Shown: positions 9,545 through 17,813 of the stretch, piece by piece
How the letters are laid out: each line of letters begins with the position of its first letter
How positions within the stretch are numbered: the stretch's first letter is position 1
DNA from: Prosthecomicrobium pneumaticum
Lineage (GTDB): Bacteria; Pseudomonadota; Alphaproteobacteria; Rhizobiales; Kaistiaceae
Direction of reading: 5' to 3'
Assembly: GCF_014199915.1 (NCBI RefSeq)
Contig: NZ_JACHOO010000006.1
Span: forward strand, 248,001 to 312,000
Length of the DNA stretch: 64,000 nt
Position numbers and translations under genes: made by a program
The notes under the pieces: model-generated
What the model was told of the DNA's origin: nothing
Database searches by the model: none
The model's input: the letters and a program-made list of their open reading frames with translations, nothing else

Positions 9545-12015
9545 CACTCGGCCGCTTCGGCGGTGGCGATCGGCGCGGGCGGCAGGCGGACGGTGACGGT
9601 CGTGCCGCGGCCGACCTCGGAGGCGATCGCCACCGTGCCGCCGTGCAGTTCGACGAAGCTCTTGACGATCGACAGGCCGAGGCCCGCCCCGCCACGGCCG
9701 GCGCCGAGCGAACGGCTCTCGAAGCGCTCGAAGGCGGTGGCGACGAGATCGGCCGGCATGCCGCAGCCCTCGTCCGAGACGACGAACTCGACCAGACCGT
9801 CGCGCCGGCGCGTCGCGACGGCGATCCGCCCGCCCTCCTCGGAGAACTCGATCGCATTGGCGACGAGGTTGTAGACGATCTGGCGCAGGCGCTTCTCATC
9901 GGCGAGGAAGCGGCCGATGCCCTCCGCGACATCGAGATCGAGCGTGAGGCCGCGCGCCCGTATCCGGTCGGCGAGGCCTTCCGTCACCGCGCCGACGACG
10001 CGCGCCGGATCCGTCTCGGCGTAATCGAGGACGATCGCACCGGCCTCGACGGTGGCGAGGTCGAGGATGTCGTTGACGATGGCGAGCAGCGCCGCCGAGG
10101 ACGTGCTGATATAGCCGAGATACTCGCTCTGCTTGTCGGTCAGCGGGCCGACGCCGCGATCGGCGAGCATCTGGGCGAAGCCGATGATGGTCGTGAGCGG
10201 CGAGCGCAGCTCGAAATTGACGTGGCGCAGGAAGGCGTTCTTCATGCGGGCGCCGGCTTCGAGCGCATCGTTGCGCTCGATCAGCGCCCGCTCGACCTGA
10301 ACGCTCGCCGTGACATCGACGAAGGTGACGAGGGTCTGTCCCTCGGGCAGCGGCACGGTCGCATAGTCGATCACCCGGCCGTCCGCCCGCTCGATGCGGC
10401 CGGCATCGGTGGCGCGCGCCTCGGCGAAGCCGGCGATGCGGCGCATCACGCCGTCCCAGACCTCGGGCGCATCGTGCAGCGCGCGGCAGGCGCGCACGAT
10501 CTCGGCGACGTGCGGCCGGACCTTGAGGACCGCCGCGTCGAGCGCCCAGATCTCGGCGAAGATCGGATTGTGGAGCCGCAGCCGGCCGTCGGGGCCGAAT
10601 ACGGCGACGCCCTCGGCGAGATGGTTGAGCGTCTCGCCCTGCACCCAGGCGAGCGACTTGTAACGGCTCTCGAGTTCGAGCTGGGCCGTGACGTTCTCAT
10701 AGACCCAGGTGAGGCCGCCGTCGGGATGCGGGTTGGCGATCACGCGAAGGGTACGGCCGTCCGGCAGGTGCCAGAGATCCTCGCGGGCGTCGAGCGATTC
10801 CCAGGCCTTGAGAAGATCGTCGCGCCAGGAGCGGAAATCGGCCTGTTCGGGCAGCTTGCGGGCCGCGCGCATGCGCTCGAGGACGGCATTCTCTTCCGGA
10901 TGGGACGAGAGAAAGACGGCGTCGAGGCCGAACAGGTCGCGGAAGGCGGCGTTCGAGGAGGAAAGCCGGCGGTCCGGCCCGAACACCGCGACGGCGGTGG
11001 TGAGCAGGTCGAGCGTGCGGGCCTGGAAGGCGGCGAGGCGGCGCAGCTGGCTCTCCGCCGTCTCGGCGGCCGACATGTCGACCGCGAGCCCGGCGCTGCC
11101 CGAGGGGAGCGCGACATGGACGAGGTCGAAGGCGCCGCGGCGCCCGGCCGCGACCGCCTGGATGCGGCGGGCGAACACCGGCGGTCCGGCCTCCGCCACG
11201 CTGCGGCGGGCAGCACTGTCGAGGAAATCGAGCCCGCGGGCGAGCGCCTCGGCCGGATCGGCGGCATCGACGGCGCGGGCATAGGCGGGGTTCACCCATT
11301 CGAGCCCGCCGGTCGTGTCGCGCAGCCAGGCGGGATGCGGCAGCGCCTCGAAGAGGGCGCGCAGCGCCGCGACCTCGCGGGTCATCCGGGCGTGGCGCGC
11401 CTCGAGCGCGGCGAGCGCGCGGCGGTCGCCGGCGAGATCGCGGAAGCGGACCGCCGGGCGGCCGAACACGGTGCGGCCCGAGGCCTCGACATGAAGGCCC
11501 TCCGCCGTTTCGAGGGTGAGCCCGAAGCTCTCGCCGCGCTCGCGCAGCCGCGCGACGGCATCGTCGAGCGCCGCGGCGCTCTCGGGCGCGAGCCAGGTGC
11601 CGAAGGCGAGGAAGGCGGCGCGGTCCTGCGGCGCGGTGCGTGCGGCGAGCCGGCCGATCATCACCGGCGGGGCGCCCGGTTTCGGCCAGGCGACCAGCCG
11701 CTGGTCCTCGGCATCGGCGAGCGCCTCGGCCCGGTCGGCCGCGGCCTTGCGGTCGGCGAGTTCGAGGCGCAGCGCGCGGTTCTCGGCCTCGCTGCGGGCG
11801 CGGGCGCGGATGAGCACGATCGTCGCGGCGAGTGCGAAGCCGACGGTGCCGACGAGCAGGGCGATCAGGACGACATGCTCGGGCGGCAGCGGCCCGGCCG
11901 TCTGCGCGGAGGCGGGCTGCGCCGCAGCGACGAGGGCCGCGGCGAAGGCGAGAAGCCGGCGGAAGGCCGATCGCCTCCCCCGAATACCCCACGCTCTCCC
12001 GCGCTGCCACCGCAT
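9544..12015 (-). CDS. divL: DivL-like PAS sensor kinase homologue with Phe at the phospho-acceptor site
   Basis: 823 residues: an N-terminal signal/membrane region (about 15-38), a second membrane helix (about 48-70), several PAS-like blocks (about 230-560), then a HisKA-like dimerisation helix and a full HATPase domain (NLVANAIEFS, SDEGCGMP, GGAGLGLSIVKSF). The H-box reads HVNFELRSPLTTI: the position normally held by histidine is Phe601 (codon TTC at 10215-10213), with an unrelated His three residues earlier. Caulobacter DivL has tyrosine there and acts as an allosteric partner of CckA in the CtrA pathway. Position next to tsaE-amgK and ahcY fits DivL of Rhizobiales. A non-DivL degenerate PAS kinase is the alternative. 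Confidence 0.75.
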   Translation of the reverse strand: MRWQRGRAWGIRGRRSAFRRLLAFAAALVAAAQPASAQTAGPLPPEHVVLIALLVGTVGFALAATIVLIRARARSEAENRALRLELADRKAAADRAEALADAEDQRLVAWPKPGAPPVMIGRLAARTAPQDRAAFLAFGTWLAPESAAALDDAVARLRERGESFGLTLETAEGLHVEASGRTVFGRPAVRFRDLAGDRRALAALEARHARMTREVAALRALFEALPHPAWLRDTTGGLEWVNPAYARAVDAADPAEALARGLDFLDSAARRSVAEAGPPVFARRIQAVAAGRRGAFDLVHVALPSGSAGLAVDMSAAETAESQLRRLAAFQARTLDLLTTAVAVFGPDRRLSSSNAAFRDLFGLDAVFLSSHPEENAVLERMRAARKLPEQADFRSWRDDLLKAWESLDAREDLWHLPDGRTLRVIANPHPDGGLTWVYENVTAQLELESRYKSLAWVQGETLNHLAEGVAVFGPDGRLRLHNPIFAEIWALDAAVLKVRPHVAEIVRACRALHDAPEVWDGVMRRIAGFAEARATDAGRIERADGRVIDYATVPLPEGQTLVTFVDVTASVQVERALIERNDALEAGARMKNAFLRHVNFELRSPLTTIIGFAQMLADRGVGPLTDKQSEYLGYISTSSAALLAIVNDILDLATVEAGAIVLDYAETDPARVVGAVTEGLADRIRARGLTLDLDVAEGIGRFLADEKRLRQIVYNLVANAIEFSEEGGRIAVATRRRDGLVEFVVSDEGCGMPADLVATAFERFESRSLGAGRGGAGLGLSIVKSFVELHGGTVAIASEVGRGTTVTVRLPPAPIATAEAAE

Positions 12016-12228
12016 GGCACCGGCCCCTTTCCGTCACCCGAACTCGATTGGAACGCGCATTCGGGGCGGCGCAGATGGTGCCGCGCGCACACGAATCGCC
12101 CCACTCTAGCGGCAGCGGGATTCCGGTGTGAAGCACCCGGCGACGGAAAAACCGGCATAATCGGCGCGCCACCGCCGCCAAGCCGGGATCAGCGAGGTTT
12201 TCAAAGGGGTTACACGAAAGCGTGAAGA

Positions 12229-12258
12229 TGCCGCGCCGGCTCGGTTTCCGGCGCGGCA
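12229..12258 (-). terminator. Hairpin terminator after ahcY
   Basis: A perfect 11-bp inverted repeat, TGCCGCGCCGG at 12229-12239 and CCGGCGCGGCA at 12248-12258, has an 8-base loop and begins 5 bases past the ahcY stop. On the minus strand it is followed by TCTTCACGCTTT, a weak U-tract, so termination is likely but may be inefficient. Confidence 0.65.
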
Positions 12259-12263
12259 GAGCG

Positions 12264-13658
12264 TCAGTAGCGGTAGTGCTCGGGCTTGAACGGGCCGGCG
12301 GCGGCGACGCCGATATAGCTCGACTGCTTCTCGGTGAGCTGGGTCAGCTTGACGCCGATCTTCGCGAGATGGAGGGCGGCGACCTTCTCGTCGAGATGCT
12401 TCGGCAGCACGTAGACCTTGTTCTCGTACTGGCCCGGCTTGGTGAACAGCTCGATCTGGGCGAGCGTCTGGTTGGTGAAGGAGGCCGACATGACGAAGCT
12501 CGGATGGCCCATCGCATTGCCGAGATTGACGAGGCGGCCTTCCGAGAGCAGCAGCACGCGCTTGCCGTCGGGGAACTCGATCTCGTCGACCTGCGGCTTG
12601 ACATTGTGCCACTTGTAATTGCGCAGCGCCGCGACCTGGATCTCGCTGTCGAAATGGCCGATGTTGCAGACGATCGCCCGGTCCTTCATCGCCCGCATAT
12701 GGTCGATGGTGATGACGTCGACATTGCCGGTGGCGGTGACGAAGATGTCGGCCTTGGGGGCCGCCTCTTCCATGGTGACCACCTCATAGCCTTCCATCGC
12801 CGCCTGCAGGGCACAGATCGGATCGACCTCGGAGACCATGACGCGGCAGCCGGCATTGCGCAGCGACGCCGCCGAGCCCTTGCCGACATCGCCGAAGCCG
12901 GCGACCATCGCCACCTTGCCGGCCATCATCACGTCGGTGCCGCGACGGATGCCGTCGACCAGCGATTCGCGGCAGCCATAGAGATTGTCGAACTTCGACT
13001 TCGTCACGCTGTCGTTGACGTTGATCGCCGGCCAGAGCAGCTTGCCCTGCTTCTGCATCTCGTAGAGACGGTGCACGCCCGTCGTCGTCTCCTCGGTGAC
13101 GCCGCGCACGGAATGGGCGACGGCGGTGTACCAGCCCGGCCGCTCGGCGAGGCGTTTGCGGATCGCGGCGAAGAGAACCTCCGCCTCCTCGCTGTCGGGA
13201 TGGTCGAGGAAGCCGGTGTCGCCCTCTTCGGCGCGCTTGCCGAGATGGATCAGCAGGGTGGCGTCGCCGCCATCGTCGAGGATCATGTTGGGCACGCCGC
13301 CATCCGCCCACTCGAAGATGCGGTGGGTGTAGTCCCAGTAGTCGACGAGGCTCTCGCCCTTGATCGCGAAGACCGGGATGCCGGCGGCGGCGATCGCCGC
13401 GGCGGCGTGGTCCTGCGTCGAATAGATGTTGCAGGACGCCCAGCGGATGTCGGCGCCGAGGGCGGCGAGCGTCTCGATCAGCACGCCGGTCTGGATCGTC
13501 ATGTGCAGGGAGCCGGCGATGCGGGCGCCCTCGAGCGGCTGCGACGGGCCGTATTCGGCGCGCAGGCTCATCAGGCCGGGCATCTCGGTCTCGGCGATCG
13601 CCAGTTCCTTGCGGCCCCAATCGGCAAGCGAAAGGTCGCGGATCGCATAATCGGCCAT
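12264..13658 (-). CDS. ahcY: Adenosylhomocysteinase (S-adenosyl-L-homocysteine hydrolase)
   Basis: A 464-residue SAH hydrolase that converts S-adenosylhomocysteine reversibly to adenosine and homocysteine, removing the product inhibitor of methyltransferases. Seen in the sequence: the substrate-site SLHMTIQT and [11 protein letters not shown] blocks, the NAD-binding [10 protein letters not shown], and the C-terminal KPEHYRY that reaches into the neighbouring subunit. Length and ends match the bacterial family, which forms cytoplasmic tetramers with tightly bound NAD. It stands as its own transcription unit with a recognisable promoter and a 16-bp palindrome upstream, and a terminator hairpin downstream. 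metK, the other SAM-cycle gene here, is 21 kb away. Confidence 0.98.
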   Translation of the reverse strand: MADYAIRDLSLADWGRKELAIAETEMPGLMSLRAEYGPSQPLEGARIAGSLHMTIQTGVLIETLAALGADIRWASCNIYSTQDHAAAAIAAAGIPVFAIKGESLVDYWDYTHRIFEWADGGVPNMILDDGGDATLLIHLGKRAEEGDTGFLDHPDSEEAEVLFAAIRKRLAERPGWYTAVAHSVRGVTEETTTGVHRLYEMQKQGKLLWPAINVNDSVTKSKFDNLYGCRESLVDGIRRGTDVMMAGKVAMVAGFGDVGKGSAASLRNAGCRVMVSEVDPICALQAAMEGYEVVTMEEAAPKADIFVTATGNVDVITIDHMRAMKDRAIVCNIGHFDSEIQVAALRNYKWHNVKPQVDEIEFPDGKRVLLLSEGRLVNLGNAMGHPSFVMSASFTNQTLAQIELFTKPGQYENKVYVLPKHLDEKVAALHLAKIGVKLTQLTEKQSSYIGVAAAGPFKPEHYRY

Positions 13659-13687
13659 GGCATCTCTCCTGAAGCGGGGTCGCCGGG

Positions 13688-13716
13688 CTTATAGCGCGCC
13701 CGCCGTCATGCGGCAA
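13688..13716 (-). promoter_or_regulatory. Predicted sigma-70 promoter of ahcY
   Basis: On the minus strand, -35 TTGCCG (13716-13711), a 17-base spacer and -10 TATAAG (13693-13688). Transcription would start near 13681, leaving a leader of about 22 bases before the ATG at 13658. The -10 matches the consensus at five of six positions. Confidence 0.6.
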
Positions 13717-13723
13717 TCAGGAT

Positions 13724-13739
13724 ATAAAGATGTCTTTAT
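13724..13739. promoter_or_regulatory. 16-bp palindromic operator upstream of ahcY (SahR-type candidate)
   Basis: ATAAAGA-TG-TCTTTAT is a perfect 7-bp inverted repeat with a 2-base centre, AT-rich in a GC-rich genome. It lies 7 bases upstream of the ahcY -35. ArsR-family SahR regulators of SAM-cycle genes in Proteobacteria are reported to use sites of this kind; the match to their motif is from memory and not verified. It is also only 20 bp from the ptsH stop, so it serves ahcY alone. Confidence 0.6.
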
Positions 13740-13758
13740 GTTGCCGGCCGGGCGCCCG

Positions 13759-14043
13759 TCACTCTTCCTCGCCGAAGCGGTCGGCGACGAGGTCGGCGAG
13801 CGCGGCGAGCGCGGCCTCGGCCTCCGGTCCCTCGGCGCAGACCCGGATCGTCGTGCCGGGCGCCGCGGCGAGCATCATCAGCCCCATGATCGAGGTGCCG
13901 CCGACGGTCGTCTGGTCGCGCGAGACGGCGATCGTCGCGGTGAAGCGCTCGGCGAGCTGGACGAACTTCGCCGAGGCGCGGGCGTGCAGCCCCCGCTTGT
14001 TGACGATCGCGAGATCGCGACAGAGAGGATTGGTGTCGGGCAT
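13759..14043 (-). CDS. ptsH: HPr phosphocarrier protein (regulatory PTS)
   Basis: A 94-residue HPr. The active histidine is His20 in KRGLHARASAKF and the regulatory serine is Ser51 in GTSIMGLM, the residue phosphorylated by HprK in organisms that have it. HPr passes phosphate from EI-Ntr (PtsP, not in this window) to EIIA proteins. No sugar-specific EIIB/EIIC genes are nearby, so this is a regulatory rather than a sugar-uptake PTS. The ATG at 14043 follows the EIIA gene by 11 bases and the two are surely co-transcribed with hprK, chvG and chvI. Confidence 0.95.
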   Translation of the reverse strand: MPDTNPLCRDLAIVNKRGLHARASAKFVQLAERFTATIAVSRDQTTVGGTSIMGLMMLAAAPGTTIRVCAEGPEAEAALAALADLVADRFGEEE

Positions 14044-14054
14044 TGCGGCGGGCC

Positions 14055-14456
14055 TCAATGTCCGGCGAGCACCTGGCTCGCGACGTTGATGTATTTGCGG
14101 CCGGCTTCCTGGGCGCTCGCGACGACGGCGGCGAGCGGCTTCTCGACGCGCGTCGAGGCGAGCTTGATCAGCATCGGCAGGTTGACGCCGGCGATCACCT
14201 CGATATGGCCGGCGCGCATGACCGAAATGGCCAGATTGGAGGGCGTACCGCCGAACATGTCGGTGAGCAGGATCACGCCCGCGCCGTCGTCGACGCGGCT
14301 CACGGCATCGATGATGTCCTGCCGCCGGCGCTCCATGTCGTCCTCGGGGCCGATGGCGATGGTATCGAACTGGGTCTGCCGCCCCACGACGTGCTCGAGC
14401 GCGGCGCGAAACTCGGTGGCGAGCTGACCATGGGTGACGAGGACCAGCCCGATCAC
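14055..14456 (-). CDS. PTS EIIA component, mannose family
   Basis: A 133-residue EIIA of the mannose/fructose family. The phosphorylated histidine is His9 in the N-terminal IGLVLVTHGQL, and the family motif LTDMFGGTPSN is present. I chose the GTG at 14456 because homologues begin exactly at M-I-G-L-V-L-V-T-H-G; an in-frame ATG upstream at 14603 would add 49 basic, low-complexity residues. In Rhizobiales this protein accepts phosphate from HPr but has no cognate permease, so a regulatory role linked to HprK and ChvG-ChvI is inferred. hprK precedes it by 177 bases. Confidence 0.92.
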   Translation of the reverse strand: MIGLVLVTHGQLATEFRAALEHVVGRQTQFDTIAIGPEDDMERRRQDIIDAVSRVDDGAGVILLTDMFGGTPSNLAISVMRAGHIEVIAGVNLPMLIKLASTRVEKPLAAVVASAQEAGRKYINVASQVLAGH

Positions 14457-14633
14457 GTCGAAACCCCGAAAAGCACGTCTTTCGGCAAAGCGAGCTCTTG
14501 CCTTCTTCTTCCGGCCCTTTGCGCGGCACGGGGCCTGTTTGGCGCGCTCGACGCAAGCGTTGCGAGCGGCGCCACATCTTGACCAAACGATTCCGCAACG
14601 CAAGAGAAAACGGCTCGCCCGGGTTGCGTGCGT

Positions 14634-15101
14634 TCAGCCTTTGTGAAAATCGCGTGCCCAGCTTTCCAGCGCCGCGCGGACGCGCACGGCGCCGTCCGGT
14701 TGACCCGCGGGCAGCGCGAAGCGGTGCAGCAAAACCCCCTCGATACGGGTCTCGAGTTCGGCCCGTTCGGGCATGCGGGCGCTCTCCCCCGGCGCGACGA
14801 GATCGACGCAGAGCACGATCGCCACCTGCGGCTCGGTCGGCCAGGCGAGCAGCCCCTGGCCGCGCACCTCGATCAGGCCTTCGAGGCCCTCGGCCGGACG
14901 GGCGATCAGCCGCCCGCCTTCGGCGGTGAGCAGCACCCGATCATCGGCGACCAGCCGGACCGTGCCGAGATCGCTGAGCAGCAGCGAAAGCAGCAGCGCC
15001 GACTTGCCCGAGCCCGACGCGCCGCGCACCAGAACACCGCGGCCGCCGATCGCGACGGCCCCGCCATGGATGCCGCCGGGCGGGGCGGGCGGCGGCGTCA
15101 T
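14634..15101 (-). CDS. hprK: HPr kinase/phosphorylase, short alphaproteobacterial form
   Basis: A 155-residue protein corresponding to the C-terminal catalytic domain of HprK. It has the P-loop GASGSGKSALL (Lys33) and the conserved Gly/Asp-rich core, but no N-terminal domain, unlike the roughly 310-residue Firmicutes enzyme. The short form is typical of Alphaproteobacteria. It phosphorylates HPr on serine (Ser51 here) in response to energy status. Its ATG overlaps the chvG stop (ATGA, 15101-15098), so it is translationally coupled to the sensor kinase, linking carbon and envelope signalling. Confidence 0.92.
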   Translation of the reverse strand: MTPPPAPPGGIHGGAVAIGGRGVLVRGASGSGKSALLLSLLLSDLGTVRLVADDRVLLTAEGGRLIARPAEGLEGLIEVRGQGLLAWPTEPQVAIVLCVDLVAPGESARMPERAELETRIEGVLLHRFALPAGQPDGAVRVRAALESWARDFHKG

Positions 15102-16882
15102 TCGGTGCGGGCCGCCGGCAGACGGACGGTGAAGCGTGCGCCGAGCACCTCCGCCGCCTCGCCGTCGCTGCGGCGGGTGCGCAGCCGGTTCTCCGCCCAG
15201 ATGCGGCCGCGATGGCCCTCGACGATCTGCCGCGAGATCGACAGGCCGAGGCCGGAATTCTGGCCGAAGCCGTCGGTCTCGGGCCGGTCGGTGTAGAAGC
15301 GGTCGAAGATGCGGTCGATCGCGTCCGGCCGGATGCCCGGCCCGTCATCCTCGACGACCACTTCGACGGAACCGCCATTCCGCCGAACCGCGACCCGCAC
15401 CGTCCCGTCCTTGCGGCAGAAGGAACGGGCGTTGTCGATCAGATTGTTGAGCACCTGGCCGAGCCGGCCGTCATGGCCGAGCACGACATAGGGCCGCTTC
15501 TCCTCGCTCTTGACGAGGTCGAGCACGATGCGCGGCCCGCCTTCCGGCGTCATCTCGCGGGCGATCGCCACCACGGTGCGGGCGACCTCGCCGAGATCGA
15601 CCGGCACGGCGTCCTGCCGCGCCAGCTCGGCATCGAGCCGCGAGGCGTCGGAAATGTCGGAGATCAGCCGGTCGAGGCGACGCACATCGTGCTGGATGAT
15701 CTCGGTCAGCCGCTTTTGCGCCGCCGGGTCCCTGGCGAGCGGCAGCGTCTCGACCGCGGAGCGCAGCGAGGTCAGCGGGTTCTTGAGCTCGTGCGCGACA
15801 TCGGCCGCAAAGCTCTCGATCGCCGCGATGCGCGAGAAGAGCGCCCCCGTCATGTCGCGCAGCGCCTGCGACAGATGGCCGATCTCGTCGCGACGATTGG
15901 TGAAATCGGGGATCTGCGGACGCTTGGTGACGCCGCGCCGGACCCGGTCGGCGGCATCGGCGAGACGGCGGAGCGGCACGGCGATGGTCGAGGCGAGGAG
16001 CACCGAGAGCAGCACGACCACCGCCGCCGAGACGAGGAAGACGCGCACGATCGCCATCCGCTCGGCGTGCACGATATCGTCGATGTCGCTGCCCTGGGTG
16101 GAGAGGAGCAGCACGCCGCGCACCGACCGGTAGCGTTCGATCGGCACGGCGACCGAAACGATCAGCTCGCCCCGCTCGGTGATCCGCACCACCGAGGACG
16201 GGCCGCGTTCGAGCGCCGCCGCCACCTCCGGATAGCCCTTGCCGTTGGCCGGGCCGAGTTCCTGATAGATCGGCAGGTCGCCGCGCTGCATCCAGACCTT
16301 CGTCCACTGCCAGACCCGGTCGAGGAAGCCCGGCTGCTGGTCGGGCGCCGGAAGATCGAAGCGCAGGATCTGGCCCCGGGTGAGGAAGCGCGAGTCGAGG
16401 ATCAGCGCGCCGTCACGGTCGTAGATTCGGGCGCGGGTGCGGGTCGGCGAGATGAGCCGCTTCAGGACCGGCCCGACCTTCTCGGGATCGATCGGGAAGT
16501 CGAGCCCCTCGATCGAATTGTCGTAGGGCGAAAGGCTCTGGCCGACCTGCAGTTCGAGCAGCTTCTCCGGGTCGATCGTCACCCGGTTGGTCTCGACCGT
16601 CGCCGAGGCGGCGATCGCGCCGGCGATGATCTCGCCCTGGACGAGCAGGCTCTCGACGCGCGCATCGATCAGCCCGGCGCGGAACTGGTTGAGATAGAGG
16701 ATGCCCGAGACGAGAACGATCAGCGCGGCGAGATTGAGGACGATGATCCGCCGCGTCAGGCTCGAAAAGGCGTGCAGGCCCACCGTCCGGTAGACGCGGC
16801 TGACCAGCCGGCGGACGAGGCGGGTGCGCACCCGCCATGCCTTCCGCCGTTCCGCGGCGCCCCCTTCGATGCCGATGGCCAT
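15098..16882 (-). CDS. chvG: ChvG sensor histidine kinase
   Basis: 594 residues. Two membrane helices (about 45-63 and 282-304) flank a periplasmic sensor region. They are followed by a HAMP linker, the H-box DVAHELKNPL with His364, and a complete ATPase domain (NLIDNARSF, EDDGPGI, NSGLGLSISRQIV). Pairing with ChvI, and position between hprK and chvI, identify it as ChvG/ExoS, which in Agrobacterium, Sinorhizobium and Brucella senses acid pH or envelope disturbance and controls exopolysaccharide, motility and virulence. The ATG at 16882 lies 26 bases after the chvI stop. Confidence 0.95.
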   Translation of the reverse strand: MAIGIEGGAAERRKAWRVRTRLVRRLVSRVYRTVGLHAFSSLTRRIIVLNLAALIVLVSGILYLNQFRAGLIDARVESLLVQGEIIAGAIAASATVETNRVTIDPEKLLELQVGQSLSPYDNSIEGLDFPIDPEKVGPVLKRLISPTRTRARIYDRDGALILDSRFLTRGQILRFDLPAPDQQPGFLDRVWQWTKVWMQRGDLPIYQELGPANGKGYPEVAAALERGPSSVVRITERGELIVSVAVPIERYRSVRGVLLLSTQGSDIDDIVHAERMAIVRVFLVSAAVVVLLSVLLASTIAVPLRRLADAADRVRRGVTKRPQIPDFTNRRDEIGHLSQALRDMTGALFSRIAAIESFAADVAHELKNPLTSLRSAVETLPLARDPAAQKRLTEIIQHDVRRLDRLISDISDASRLDAELARQDAVPVDLGEVARTVVAIAREMTPEGGPRIVLDLVKSEEKRPYVVLGHDGRLGQVLNNLIDNARSFCRKDGTVRVAVRRNGGSVEVVVEDDGPGIRPDAIDRIFDRFYTDRPETDGFGQNSGLGLSISRQIVEGHRGRIWAENRLRTRRSDGEAAEVLGARFTVRLPAARTE

Positions 16883-16908
16883 GAAGCTCGTCGTGCGCCC
16901 GACCGCGG

Positions 16909-17610
16909 TCAGGCCTCCTTGAAGCGATAGCCGACGCCATAGAGCGTCTCGATCATGTCGAAATCGTCGTCGACCGCCTTGAACTTCTTGCGCAGCCGCT
17001 TGATGTGGCTGTCGATCGTCCGGTCGTCGACATAGACCTGGTCGTCATAGGCCGCATCCATCAGCGCGTTGCGGCTCTTCACGACGCCCGGCCGCTGCGC
17101 CAGCGCATAGAGGATCAGGAACTCGGTGACGGTGAGCGTCACCGGCTCGCCGTTCCAGGTGCAGGTGTGTCGCTCCTGATCCATCGAGAGCGCGCCGCGC
17201 TCGAGCACGCGGGCGGCGTCCGTGACCTTCTTCTCGCTGCCGTCGCGCGGCTGGAAGCGGCGCAGCACCGCCTTCACCCGCTCGACGAGGAGGCGCTGCG
17301 AGAACGGCTTCTTGATGAAATCGTCGGCGCCCATCTTGAGGCCGAACAATTCGTCGATCTCGTCGTCCTTCGACGTCAGGAAGATGACCGGCAGGTCGCT
17401 CTTCTGCCGCAGCCGGCGCAACAGCTCCATGCCGTCCATCCTCGGCATCTTGATGTCGAGAATGGCGAGGTCGGGCTGGCTGGCCTGGAAGCCGTCGAGC
17501 GCGGAGGCGCCGTCCGTATAGGTCTGGACCCGGTAGCCTTCGGATTCGAGGGCGATCGACACGGAGGCGAGGATGTTCCGATCGTCATCGACGAGGGCGA
17601 TCGTCGGCAT
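16909..17610 (-). CDS. chvI: ChvI response regulator (OmpR family)
   Basis: A 233-residue response regulator. The receiver domain has acidic residues Asp8-Asp10, the phospho-acceptor Asp52 in LAILDIKMP, and Lys in IKKPF. The C-terminal winged-helix DNA-binding domain ends [16 protein letters not shown]. It is phosphorylated by ChvG and acts as a DNA-binding regulator of envelope and exopolysaccharide genes. It is the first gene of a leftward operon chvI-chvG-hprK-EIIA-ptsH and is divergent from the hugZ-like gene across 203 bases. The exact promoter of chvI was not resolved. Confidence 0.97.
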   Translation of the reverse strand: MPTIALVDDDRNILASVSIALESEGYRVQTYTDGASALDGFQASQPDLAILDIKMPRMDGMELLRRLRQKSDLPVIFLTSKDDEIDELFGLKMGADDFIKKPFSQRLLVERVKAVLRRFQPRDGSEKKVTDAARVLERGALSMDQERHTCTWNGEPVTLTVTEFLILYALAQRPGVVKSRNALMDAAYDDQVYVDDRTIDSHIKRLRKKFKAVDDDFDMIETLYGVGYRFKEA

Positions 17611-17747
17611 GAGGCGGTAAACTCCCGAAAGGGCGGGCCCCGGCCCGCGTCATTGCGCAACCCCGTCGAGCGTGTTGGCCGCACGAATGCGCGCAAAGTA
17701 TGACGCCAGTCTAGCGGATCGGCGCTTCGAACGCCAATTCGCGCCGA

Positions 17748-17776
17748 TTGACGCGCCTTCGGGGCGACGGCATAAG
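17748..17776 (+). promoter_or_regulatory. Predicted promoter of the hugZ-like gene
   Basis: -35 TTGACG (17748-17753), a 17-base spacer and -10 CATAAG (17771-17776), 38 bases before the ATG at 17814. The -35 matches consensus at five of six positions and the -10 at four of six. An iron-operator-like motif overlaps the expected start point. Confidence 0.6.
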
Positions 17777-17777
17777 A

Positions 17778-17792
17778 TGATTACCTGAGTCA
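17778..17792. promoter_or_regulatory. IRO-like motif (TGA-N9-TCA) at the hugZ start point
   Basis: TGATTACCTGAGTCA fits the iron-responsive operator core TGA-N9-TCA described for RirA of Rhizobium. It begins one base after the predicted -10, where a repressor would block transcription. Only six bases are specified, so a chance match is possible. Confidence 0.4.
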
Positions 17793-17813
17793 GATTATCG
17801 CCGAGGAACCACC

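Noticed and set aside
9643-12225. Plus-strand open frame of 860 codons opposite the DivL-like gene
   Set aside because: Low-complexity Arg/Asp/Gly reading without motifs; opposite strand has PAS and ATPase motifs.
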